Below, piece after piece: positions 1-6,927 of a stretch of 20,095 nucleotides of DNA. The translations under genes and the position numbers were made by a program. Source of the DNA: Desulfurococcales archaeon (GTDB taxonomy: Archaea; Thermoproteota; Thermoprotei_A; Sulfolobales; NBVN01); NCBI GenBank assembly GCA_023255965.1, contig JAGDWE010000043.1:1-20095 (forward strand), read 5' to 3'. The first letter of the stretch is position 1; every line of letters begins with the position of its first letter. Below the pieces are notes generated by a model. The model saw nothing but the letters and a program-made list of their open reading frames with translations, searched no databases and was not told the origin of the DNA.

Positions 1-1
1 G

Positions 2-76
2 CGCCCGGGGGCTGTGGTAATGGCCATAACTCCGGGCCCTCAGAGTGGAGGAGATAATAGAAAAACGCAGTACTAG
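2..76 (+). CDS. possible C-terminal end of an unidentified gene (partial)
   Basis: From base 2 a plus-strand frame stays open for 24 codons and ends at TAG 74-76. Its tail reads ..MAITPGPQSGGDNRKTQY, with codons (ATA, GGA, AGA) like those of the neighbouring genes. I do not recognise a family. The opposite strand offers an alternative: an ATG at 27 reading MAITTAPGR to the window edge, whose APGR could be the beginning of a GHMP-kinase N-terminus, but nine residues prove nothing. Only one can be a major gene. Confidence 0.3.
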   Translation, partial: RPGAVVMAITPGPQSGGDNRKTQY

Positions 77-181
77 ACGCTGAAGTACTATTAGGTACAT
101 GGTGCTCTCAGAAAGCCAGATAAGTTATCTAAGTAGCGGTGGTTGTCGGTATCATTACCCATTAGAACGACTTTCACAGCC

Positions 182-571
182 TCAAGGGATGGAAGCTCCA
201 GTCGTAAGGTCACCGCATTTCCTAAATGGACACTCGCTCCAGTATTTAATACATAGATCCACCTCATATAGGTTTAAGTATCTTCTTAAAATATCGCAAG
301 CCGCTAAATAGTTTCCGCTTTCATGTGTAAATAGCTTAAAGAATTTACATTCAGAGCGAAGTGGTTTGGTTAGGCCATGGATTATTAATATAGGTCTACC
401 ATATTCTTTACCCTCCTCACGTGTTGAAACACTCTGATTCAGCTCTTTAAAAAATCTACATGTTGAGTATTCTACATTACTTAAGCATCTGGATAGTAAG
501 GTTACGTCGGTTGTCGGCTTATCAAGTAAGGGGGATGTACATAGCCCCCCTCGGTACCAAGGACATGGCAA
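182..571 (-). CDS. conserved-looking nine-cysteine protein, two 4-Cys modules, function unknown
   Basis: A 129-residue protein read from TTG at 571; a TAA lies 6 bases upstream in frame and no in-frame ATG exists inside. Cysteines fall in two sets of four: residues 3, 11, 29, 38 (CPWY..GGLC..RC..CRFF) and 75, 92, 107, 114 (CKFF..AAC..LC..ECPF), plus Cys119. Each set could hold a metal ion or an Fe-S cluster. From memory, similar CPxY/RC/CxYF proteins occur as hypotheticals in crenarchaea, but I cannot name the family. A TATA-like stretch at about 593-602 on this strand would place transcription start close to the TTG, so a leaderless TTG start is likely. It is divergent from the winged-helix gene at 657. 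Most of the frame is otherwise hard to explain as a shadow, since no opposing gene covers it. Confidence 0.7.
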   Translation of the reverse strand: MPCPWYRGGLCTSPLLDKPTTDVTLLSRCLSNVEYSTCRFFKELNQSVSTREEGKEYGRPILIIHGLTKPLRSECKFFKLFTHESGNYLAACDILRRYLNLYEVDLCIKYWSECPFRKCGDLTTGASIP

Positions 572-592
572 ATGTTATTCCCGTAGTTCAAG

Positions 593-602
593 TTACATAA
601 AA
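593..602 (-). promoter_or_regulatory. TATA-like element for the nine-cysteine gene
   Basis: AT-rich run reading ttattttatg on the minus strand, about 25 bases before the TTG start at 571. Together with the plus-strand element at 611-621 it forms a compact divergent promoter region of 85 bases between two genes. Confidence 0.4.
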
Positions 603-610
603 TAATAATA

Positions 611-621
611 AGCTTATAAGG
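611..621 (+). promoter_or_regulatory. TATA box for the winged-helix gene
   Basis: The sequence agcttataagg lies about 36-46 bases before the ATG at 657, which predicts a short leader containing the purine-rich ribosome-binding stretch aaggaaggg at 641-649. Confidence 0.5.
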
Positions 622-656
622 TTTCAATTCTTCTTAAACTAAGGAAGGGTCAAGAT

Positions 657-935
657 ATGGATCAGGAAATTGAGGTAAATCAATCTAAGAGGGTAAAGCT
701 TAAGGTGGTGTATGAAGACCCGGATGTGCTCGTAGTTACTGCACCTAATGAGGATGAATTGATTAAGATATTACTTGATCTACTTAGAGATAAGCCTATG
801 AATGTTAAGGAATTACATTCGATCCTATCTGGATTAGCTAGCGAGGACAAGATTAGGAGGGCGTTAATAAAGTTAGTAAATGACGGAGTAGTTTATATGG
901 GAGTAGATGGCAGATTCACAGTTGCTGGAGTTTAA
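657..935 (+). CDS. small winged-helix-like protein, possible transcription regulator
   Basis: A 92-residue protein. Residues about 30-90 have the pattern of a winged helix: helix (DELIKILLDLLRD), a KPMNVKELHSIL turn-helix, a recognition-like helix (SEDKIRRALIKLVNDGVV) and a terminal beta wing (YMGVDGRFTVAGV). The N-terminus is charged and strand-like. No ligand or metal-binding residues stand out. It has its own TATA box (611-621) and a purine-rich ribosome-binding site 8 bases before the ATG. It sits between two cysteine-module genes, divergent from one and 117 bases upstream of the other, so regulation of one or both is a guess from position only. A structural wHTH without DNA-binding function is the alternative. 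Confidence 0.7.
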   Translation: MDQEIEVNQSKRVKLKVVYEDPDVLVVTAPNEDELIKILLDLLRDKPMNVKELHSILSGLASEDKIRRALIKLVNDGVVYMGVDGRFTVAGV

Positions 936-1008
936 ATCAGCTGCCCATGTAAGAGAACACTAAATAAATTAACGATATAGTAACGGATTGTACGCCCTTA
1001 GGCTAACA

Positions 1009-1017
1009 TTTTATAAG
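1009..1017 (+). promoter_or_regulatory. TATA box upstream of the four-cysteine gene and argS
   Basis: The sequence ttttataag ends 35 bases before the ATG at 1053, the normal archaeal spacing for a short leader. ArgRS follows 23 bases after the four-cysteine gene, so this promoter probably drives both. Confidence 0.5.
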
Positions 1018-1052
1018 ACGAGTTATAGAGTACTAGTTAGTGGTGATGGAAG

Positions 1053-1373
1053 ATGTCTAGGGTAACAGAGGACGAGTTAAAGAAGGCTCTATCCACAGCG
1101 GTTGTTGAGAGAAAAGATCCTAAAAAACGTTGGATGGAGAGAATGATGAAGAGCGCAAAGTCCTATCATAAAATATGTCCATACTTCGATAAACGGCTGG
1201 GGAATTGTTTTCTAAGGCAGCTAAGTGATAAGAAGGGGAAGTGTGAACGTGAGGGTAAGTTTGATGGATGCCCGGTGTTTATCGGGTTCCTTGATCAAAG
1301 CTATGATAAGCTTGTGCGTGAGGGTAGGCAATTACCGATAGACTTTAGAGACCTCTCTATGACGATATATTAA
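1053..1373 (+). CDS. conserved four-cysteine archaeal protein, function unknown
   Basis: A 106-residue protein with a basic N-terminal half (KKRWMERMMKSAKSYHK) followed by one cysteine module: Cys42, 52, 64 and 73 (CPYF..GNC..KC..GCPVF). The spacing (9, 11 and 8 residues between cysteines) and the CPxF ends suggest a zinc or Fe-S site. The module resembles both cysteine sets of the minus-strand protein at 182-571. The ATG at 1053 is chosen because ggtgat, a good match to the archaeal anti-Shine-Dalgarno, ends 5 bases before it. ArgRS begins 23 bases after the stop, which suggests co-transcription. The basic helix could bind nucleic acid, but no function is established by the sequence. Confidence 0.75.
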   Translation: MSRVTEDELKKALSTAVVERKDPKKRWMERMMKSAKSYHKICPYFDKRLGNCFLRQLSDKKGKCEREGKFDGCPVFIGFLDQSYDKLVREGRQLPIDFRDLSMTIY

Positions 1374-1396
1374 TACAATGATAATTAAGGTGAGGA

Positions 1397-3340
1397 ATGA
1401 GTATTATTAGAGATCCATATACCTACTTACTAGGGGAGTTTGCTGAGTTAGTATGTAGAGCTTTAGCCGATTTCTGCCCTTCTCTAGCCCTTAATGATGT
1501 TCTACATATTATTGAGGAACCGCCAAGGAGAGAATACGGGGATTTATCCTTACCTATGTATAGATTATTAAAGTACTGCAAGGTGGATTTAAGTAAATTC
1601 GCTAATGCGGTGAGGAATATTAGTTTAAACAAGATCTTCATGGAATTAAAGATCGTTAATGATTACTTAAATGTGAGAATAAATACTGCGGAATATGCCA
1701 AGGTAATAATTAATGCTGTAAGAGGTGATGGAGCTAACTATGGCTTAATACCTGATGATAGGAAATTAAATATAGTGATCGAGTTCGTGAGTGCTAATCC
1801 TGTTCACCCGCTTCATATTGGATCAGGTAGGAATGCGGTACTAGGGGACTTCCTAGCAAGGCTCTTTGAAGTTAAAGGTCATAACGTTCAGAGAAGGTAC
1901 TATATAAATGATTTAGGTAGGCAAGTAGCTACTTTAGTCTACGGTTATATGAGGCTAGGCATGCCTACACCTCCTGAGGACGTTAGGCCAGACATATGGT
2001 TTGGTCTCATCTATGCAGTAACAAATACCATAATTGATATCCTGAGGCTAAGGAAGGAATTAAGTAATGCAGGAAAGAATGATCCTGAAGCATATGTTAA
2101 GCAGTTAGAATTAGATGAGTTAATTATGACTCTCTCGGAGTTAAGATCTAGGAATAAGGAATTAGTTGATAGGTTGCTCGACAATATATCTAGGGACAGC
2201 GATCCCGATAAGAATGTTGAAGAATTAATGATGCGTTACGAGTCTGGAGACCCTAAAGCGGTAAGTTTATTTAGGTTTGTAGTTGCTAAGGTTCTTTCAG
2301 GGATCCAGGAAACCCTAAGGAGGCTTAACGTCAGATTCGATAAATGGGACTGGGAAAGTGATTTAGTATTTAATGGAATGGTACGTAATGTATTGGAGTT
2401 GGCTAGGAAATCTAATTACTTCATACTCTATAAGGGTGCTCCAGCATTAGACTTTAGTTCTTTGCAACATGATCCAGACATTAAGAAGAGTCTAAAACTA
2501 CCTAAAAGCATTAATATCCCGCCGTTAATACTGATGAGAAGTGATGGCACATCACTTTATGTCACTAGGGATATAGCATACACTATAATGAAATTCAACG
2601 ACTCTAGAGCTGATTTAGTGATTAACGTCATAGCCAATGAGCAAACATTAGCTCAAGCTCAATTACGGTTGGCTTTATATGCTTTAGGATTTAAAGAAGA
2701 GGCCGTTAGGACCATTCATTTTTCATACGAATTAGTTAACTTGCCCGGGGTTAAGATGAGTGGTAGGAGGGGTAGGTATGTGAGTGTCGATGAGGTGCTT
2801 GATAATCTAGAATACATGGTCGAGGAGATAATGAGGTCGAGGGGATCAACGGTTAGTAATGAGGTTAAGAAGGTAATCAGCGTTGGTGCATTTAAATATA
2901 TGATGCTTGCATCATCACCGAATAAAGTCATAAACTTTGATGCTAACGAAGCATTAAACTTAAACAGGAATTCGGCGCCATATCTTCAATACACGTATGC
3001 TAGGACGTGTGGGGTATTAAATAAATATGGCAGGGATTTAGAATGGGATTTAATAGATTACAGTGCTGCTAATGTTGAGCCTAGAAGGGAGTTACTTTAT
3101 CATATTGGTAAATTCCCATACATAATATCTAAGGTAGCTACAGATTTAGAGCCGGAAATACTAATCGTATATTTAAATAGATTAGCTGACCTATTTAATT
3201 CATGGTATGATCAAGAACCAATATTAAAGGAGGTAAGTGAAGGAATTAAGCAACTCAAGCTATTTATCACATACGCTACTAACATCATTTTAAGGAATGG
3301 ATTAGGTATTATGGGTATCGATGTATTAGAGAGGATCTAA
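1397..3340 (+). CDS. argS: arginyl-tRNA synthetase
   Basis: A class I aminoacyl-tRNA synthetase that charges tRNA-Arg with arginine using ATP. The 647-residue length is normal for archaeal ArgRS. Visible blocks in order: N-terminal tRNA-binding domain (residues 1-115); the HIGH region at about 133-152, here SANPVHPLHIGSGRNAVLGD, in which HIGS replaces HIGH; the catalytic Rossmann fold with YINDLGRQ; the KMSKS equivalent KMSGRRG near residue 452; and the C-terminal DALR-type anticodon-binding domain containing NSAPYLQYTYART and ending ..LGIMGIDVLERI. A GGTGAGG ribosome-binding site precedes the ATG by a few bases. It follows the four-cysteine gene by 23 bases and probably shares its promoter. 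All key signatures are intact. Confidence 0.96.
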   Translation: MSIIRDPYTYLLGEFAELVCRALADFCPSLALNDVLHIIEEPPRREYGDLSLPMYRLLKYCKVDLSKFANAVRNISLNKIFMELKIVNDYLNVRINTAEYAKVIINAVRGDGANYGLIPDDRKLNIVIEFVSANPVHPLHIGSGRNAVLGDFLARLFEVKGHNVQRRYYINDLGRQVATLVYGYMRLGMPTPPEDVRPDIWFGLIYAVTNTIIDILRLRKELSNAGKNDPEAYVKQLELDELIMTLSELRSRNKELVDRLLDNISRDSDPDKNVEELMMRYESGDPKAVSLFRFVVAKVLSGIQETLRRLNVRFDKWDWESDLVFNGMVRNVLELARKSNYFILYKGAPALDFSSLQHDPDIKKSLKLPKSINIPPLILMRSDGTSLYVTRDIAYTIMKFNDSRADLVINVIANEQTLAQAQLRLALYALGFKEEAVRTIHFSYELVNLPGVKMSGRRGRYVSVDEVLDNLEYMVEEIMRSRGSTVSNEVKKVISVGAFKYMMLASSPNKVINFDANEALNLNRNSAPYLQYTYARTCGVLNKYGRDLEWDLIDYSAANVEPRRELLYHIGKFPYIISKVATDLEPEILIVYLNRLADLFNSWYDQEPILKEVSEGIKQLKLFITYATNIILRNGLGIMGIDVLERI

Positions 3341-3352
3341 TCTAGCAAGTAA

Positions 3353-3362
3353 CTTAAAAATA
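3353..3362 (+). promoter_or_regulatory. TATA box for the Cdc48-type ATPase gene
   Basis: The sequence cttaaaaata ends 45 bases before the ATG at 3408 and is followed by a GGTGG ribosome-binding site at 3399-3403, giving a leader of about 20 bases. Confidence 0.4.
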
Positions 3363-3407
3363 ATATATTACTACCCTTACATCAATATAATATGAATTGG
3401 TGGAACA

Positions 3408-5582
3408 ATGAGCAGGGAAAAAGTTGTCGAACTACGCATAGAGACCGCAAAGCAGAGAGACGTAGGTAAGAAGCTAGGTAGAATTGGTCGGAGGTATATG
3501 AAACTTCTTGAAGTTGAGGTAGGCGATTATATAGAGGTTATAGGTCCCAAAGGCTCTACGGTTCTGCAGGTATGGCAGGCATATTCTGAGGATGAAGATA
3601 AGGACATCATTAGGGTTGATGGTTACGTTCGCGAGTCAATTGGCGCAGCGGTTGGCGAGTATGTTAAGGTTAAGAAAGCCAAGGTCGAAAAAGGCACTAA
3701 GGTAGTTCTTGCACCAACATACCCTCTAAGGTTCAGCTCCGACTTCATCTACTATGTTAAGAATCAATTATTATATCGTCCGATAATGCGTGGTGAGGCA
3801 GTATTCATACCCATACCATTTGGTGAAACTATTAAATTTATAGTTACATCTACCCAGCCATCCCAAGCAGTGTACATAGATGAGGGTACCGATTTAGTTA
3901 TTAGGGAGGAGCCCGTTAGGGAGGAGGCAATAGCTAGAGGCATACCTAGGGTTACATGGGAGGACATAGGCGATTTGGAGGAAGTTAAGGAAAGAATTAG
4001 GGAAATAGTAGAAATTCCTATGAGGCATCCAGAGTTATTTAAGCACTTAGGTATCGAACCTCCTAAGGGGGTCTTGCTCTACGGTCCGCCTGGTGTAGGT
4101 AAGACGTTACTAGCTAAGGCGCTAGCAAACGAGATCGGTGCATACTTCATAGCTATTAACGGTCCTGAAATCATGAGTAAGTTCTACGGCGAGAGCGAGG
4201 CCAGGTTGAGGGAGATATTCCAAGAAGCTGAAAAGAACGCTCCAGCTATTATATTCATCGATGAGATAGATGCTATAGCTCCTAAGAGGGAGGAAGTCGT
4301 CGGTGAGGTTGAGAAGAGAGTTGTAGCTCAGCTACTGACTTTAATGGATGGGCTTAAAGAAAGAGGTAGGATAGTTGTCATAGGTGCTACTAATAGAATA
4401 GATGCTGTGGATCCCGCCTTAAGGAGGCCTGGCAGATTTGATAGGGAGATCGAAATACCTCCCCCTGATAAGCGAGCGCGTAAGGAGATACTACTTGTTC
4501 ACACTAGGAACGTACCATTGGCTGATGACGTTAACATTGATGAGTTAGCTGAAATTACTCATGGATACACTGGTGCTGATTTAGCCGCGCTAGTTAAGGA
4601 GGCAGCTATGTCAGCCCTTAGAAGGTTCTTAAGGTCTGAGGGGATAGATCTAAATAAACCAATACCAACCGAGAAGCTAATTAACCTAAAGGTGGTTAGA
4701 AATGATTTCCTTGAAGCCTTAAAAATAGTTCATCCAACTCTCATGAGGGAGGTATTTGTTGAGGTTCCTGAGGTTAGGTGGTCTGATATAGGTGGCTTGG
4801 ATGACGTTAAGCAGCAGTTAAGGGAGGCCGTAGAATGGCCTTTAAAGTATCCTAAAATATTCGAAGAGATGGGTATTAGACCTCCGAGAGGCATTCTGTT
4901 ATATGGTCCTCCTGGCTGCGGTAAGACGTTACTAGCTAAGGCGGTGGCTACTGAGTCCGGCGCTAACTTCATAGCCATTAAGGGCCCTGAAATACTTAGC
5001 AAGTGGGTTGGTGAGTCGGAGAGAGCGATAAGGGAGATATTTAGGAGAGCTCGTCAGGTAGCTCCTGCAGTTATATTCTTCGATGAGATAGATGCTATAA
5101 CCCCAGCACGTGGTTATAGGCACGATTCAGGGGTTACTGATAGGATAGTTAACCAGCTATTGGCAGAGATGGATGGAGTTACCATGATAAAGAACGTAGT
5201 AGTCATAGGTGCCACTAATAGAGTTGATATCATTGATCCTGCTTTACTCAGGCCCGGCAGGTTTGATAGGATCATCTACGTACCCCCGCCAGATAGGAGG
5301 GCTAGGTTGGATATCCTTAGGGTGCATACGAGGAAGGTTCCCTTAGCAGGTGATGTAGATTTAGAGAAGATAGCTGAGTTAACTGAGGGGTACTCAGGAG
5401 CAGATCTAGAAGCACTAGTGAGGGAAGCAGTTATGATAGCGTTGAGAGATAAGCTTGAGGCTAGGCCCATATCTATGGAGTACTTCCTAAGAGCTTTAAA
5501 GGTGGTTAAGCCGTCATTGAGTAGAGAAGTGACTGAGAAGTATTCTAAAATGTATGAGGACCTTAAGAGATTAATAATATAA
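3408..5582 (+). CDS. Cdc48/VAT (p97-type) double AAA+ ATPase
   Basis: A hexameric unfoldase of the Cdc48/VCP/VAT family; in archaea it unfolds proteins, probably feeding the proteasome. The 724 residues comprise an N-domain (about 1-185: double-psi barrel plus second subdomain), AAA domain D1 with Walker A GPPGVGKT near residue 226 and Walker B IIFIDEID near 281, and D2 with GPPGCGKT near 500 and VIFFDEID near 555. Both domains keep the SRH block (ATNR..RRPGRFDR, ATNR..LRPGRFDR), so both should hydrolyse ATP. The protein ends KRLII and shows no HbYX (hydrophobic-Tyr-X) tail for proteasome docking. A GGTGG site lies 5 bases before the ATG. It stands alone with its own TATA box; apgM follows after 21 bases. 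Confidence 0.96.
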   Translation: MSREKVVELRIETAKQRDVGKKLGRIGRRYMKLLEVEVGDYIEVIGPKGSTVLQVWQAYSEDEDKDIIRVDGYVRESIGAAVGEYVKVKKAKVEKGTKVVLAPTYPLRFSSDFIYYVKNQLLYRPIMRGEAVFIPIPFGETIKFIVTSTQPSQAVYIDEGTDLVIREEPVREEAIARGIPRVTWEDIGDLEEVKERIREIVEIPMRHPELFKHLGIEPPKGVLLYGPPGVGKTLLAKALANEIGAYFIAINGPEIMSKFYGESEARLREIFQEAEKNAPAIIFIDEIDAIAPKREEVVGEVEKRVVAQLLTLMDGLKERGRIVVIGATNRIDAVDPALRRPGRFDREIEIPPPDKRARKEILLVHTRNVPLADDVNIDELAEITHGYTGADLAALVKEAAMSALRRFLRSEGIDLNKPIPTEKLINLKVVRNDFLEALKIVHPTLMREVFVEVPEVRWSDIGGLDDVKQQLREAVEWPLKYPKIFEEMGIRPPRGILLYGPPGCGKTLLAKAVATESGANFIAIKGPEILSKWVGESERAIREIFRRARQVAPAVIFFDEIDAITPARGYRHDSGVTDRIVNQLLAEMDGVTMIKNVVVIGATNRVDIIDPALLRPGRFDRIIYVPPPDRRARLDILRVHTRKVPLAGDVDLEKIAELTEGYSGADLEALVREAVMIALRDKLEARPISMEYFLRALKVVKPSLSREVTEKYSKMYEDLKRLII

Positions 5583-5603
5583 AGAATTAATAATACAGGG
5601 TGT

Positions 5604-6866
5604 ATGATCAAAATGATGCTTAAGATATTATTAATTGTAGGAGATGGGATGGCTGATAGACCAATTAAGGAATTGCATGGAAAGACGCCTTTAGAGGTTG
5701 CCTCAAAGCCTAATATCGATGAGTTGGCTAGTAGGTCGGCATTAGGGTTATGGGATCCCCTGGGCCCTGGCCTAAGGCCTGGTAGTGATACAGCTCATTT
5801 AGCGCTTTTCGGCTATGATCCACGTAGATATTACCCGGGTAGAGGGCCCTTTGAGGCTTTAGGAGTTGGAGCTGAGTTAAGACCAGGTGAGGTAGCACTT
5901 AGAGGTAACTTTGCTACGGTAGATGACAATTTAATTGTGATCGACAGAAGGGCTGGTAGATCCTTACCTGAAAATCCTGAACTTGTTAAGTACCTAAATG
6001 ATAATATACAGCATGTAGATGGTGTGGAGGTTAGGTTTTACTCGGCTACCGAACATAGAGTTGCTGTGGTGCTTAGGGGGTCTGCGCTTTCGGCAGATGT
6101 AAGTGATACAGACCCTCATGAAGTAGGAGTTAAAGTTCTTCAAAGCAAGGCGTTATGTGATGATGAGAAAGCCATTAAGACAGCTAATGTAATAAATAAA
6201 CTTACGTTACTTACCTATAAATTACTTAAAGATCATCCATTAAATCTAAAGAGGATTGAAAATGGCTTACCTCCAGCCAATATAATATTATTTAGAGGCG
6301 CAGGTCAGATGTCATATATACCTAAACTAAGTGAGAGGGGGGACATAATATTAAATAAATACCTAGCTATATCAGCTACAGCTTTAGTTATTGGAGTAGC
6401 TAAGTCCGTGGGATTCGACGTTATAACGCCGCCAGGTGTTACCGGAGGCATTAATACCAATCTTTCATCTAAGGCTGAATCGGCTATACAGGCTCTGAAA
6501 GGAGATTATGAGCTTGTTTACCTCCATGTAAAAGGCACGGATGCAGCCTCTCATGATGGAAACTTAGAAGCTAAGATAAAAATGATAGAGCAAATTGATG
6601 GTATGATTGGCAAAATAATTGATAATATAGATTTGGGGTCAACTATAGTGGCTATAACAGCAGATCACGCAACACCCATCTACGTAAGGGATCATACAGG
6701 GGATCCGGTCCCCTTAGCTATATACTCGCCTTTTATAATATGTGACGGTATAAAGAGTTTTAGTGAGAGAAGTGCTAGGAGGGGATCGCTCGGCAGGTTA
6801 AGGTCCGTCGATTTAATGCATACATTGCTTGATCAGGCCAATAGGATCAGGAAGTATGGTGCGTAG
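5604..6866 (+). CDS. apgM: archaeal-type cofactor-independent phosphoglycerate mutase
   Basis: Interconverts 2- and 3-phosphoglycerate in glycolysis/gluconeogenesis; alkaline-phosphatase-superfamily metalloenzyme of the ApgM branch. The N-terminal metal-binding block is LLIVGDGMADRP, the phosphoserine region is PGSDTAHLALFGYDP, followed by the family signature YYPGRGPFEALG, and the C-terminal metal-binding motifs are KGTDAASHDGN and AITADHATP. About 420 residues is the usual length. The first ATG (5604) lies only one base after the weak GGTG at 5599-5602; ATGs at 5613 or 5616 are better spaced and give an N-terminus (MLKILLIVGDG) typical of the family, so the true start may be 9 or 12 bases further in. 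It follows cdc48 by 21 bases and is 43-61 bases from tmcA. Confidence 0.93.
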   Translation: MIKMMLKILLIVGDGMADRPIKELHGKTPLEVASKPNIDELASRSALGLWDPLGPGLRPGSDTAHLALFGYDPRRYYPGRGPFEALGVGAELRPGEVALRGNFATVDDNLIVIDRRAGRSLPENPELVKYLNDNIQHVDGVEVRFYSATEHRVAVVLRGSALSADVSDTDPHEVGVKVLQSKALCDDEKAIKTANVINKLTLLTYKLLKDHPLNLKRIENGLPPANIILFRGAGQMSYIPKLSERGDIILNKYLAISATALVIGVAKSVGFDVITPPGVTGGINTNLSSKAESAIQALKGDYELVYLHVKGTDAASHDGNLEAKIKMIEQIDGMIGKIIDNIDLGSTIVAITADHATPIYVRDHTGDPVPLAIYSPFIICDGIKSFSERSARRGSLGRLRSVDLMHTLLDQANRIRKYGA

Positions 6867-6927
6867 AAGTCAATGTGATGACTTAGGTAATTATCATTAG
6901 AAAATTATTTTGGGAGAAGATGGCATT

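Noticed and set aside
69..89. Inverted repeat AGTACT..AGTACT
   Set aside because: Each arm is itself a 6-base palindrome; too short to be meaningful without other evidence.
99..311. 70-codon plus-strand frame near the left edge
   Set aside because: Overlaps the nine-cysteine minus-strand gene, has no recognisable motif and no promoter or ribosome-binding site of note.
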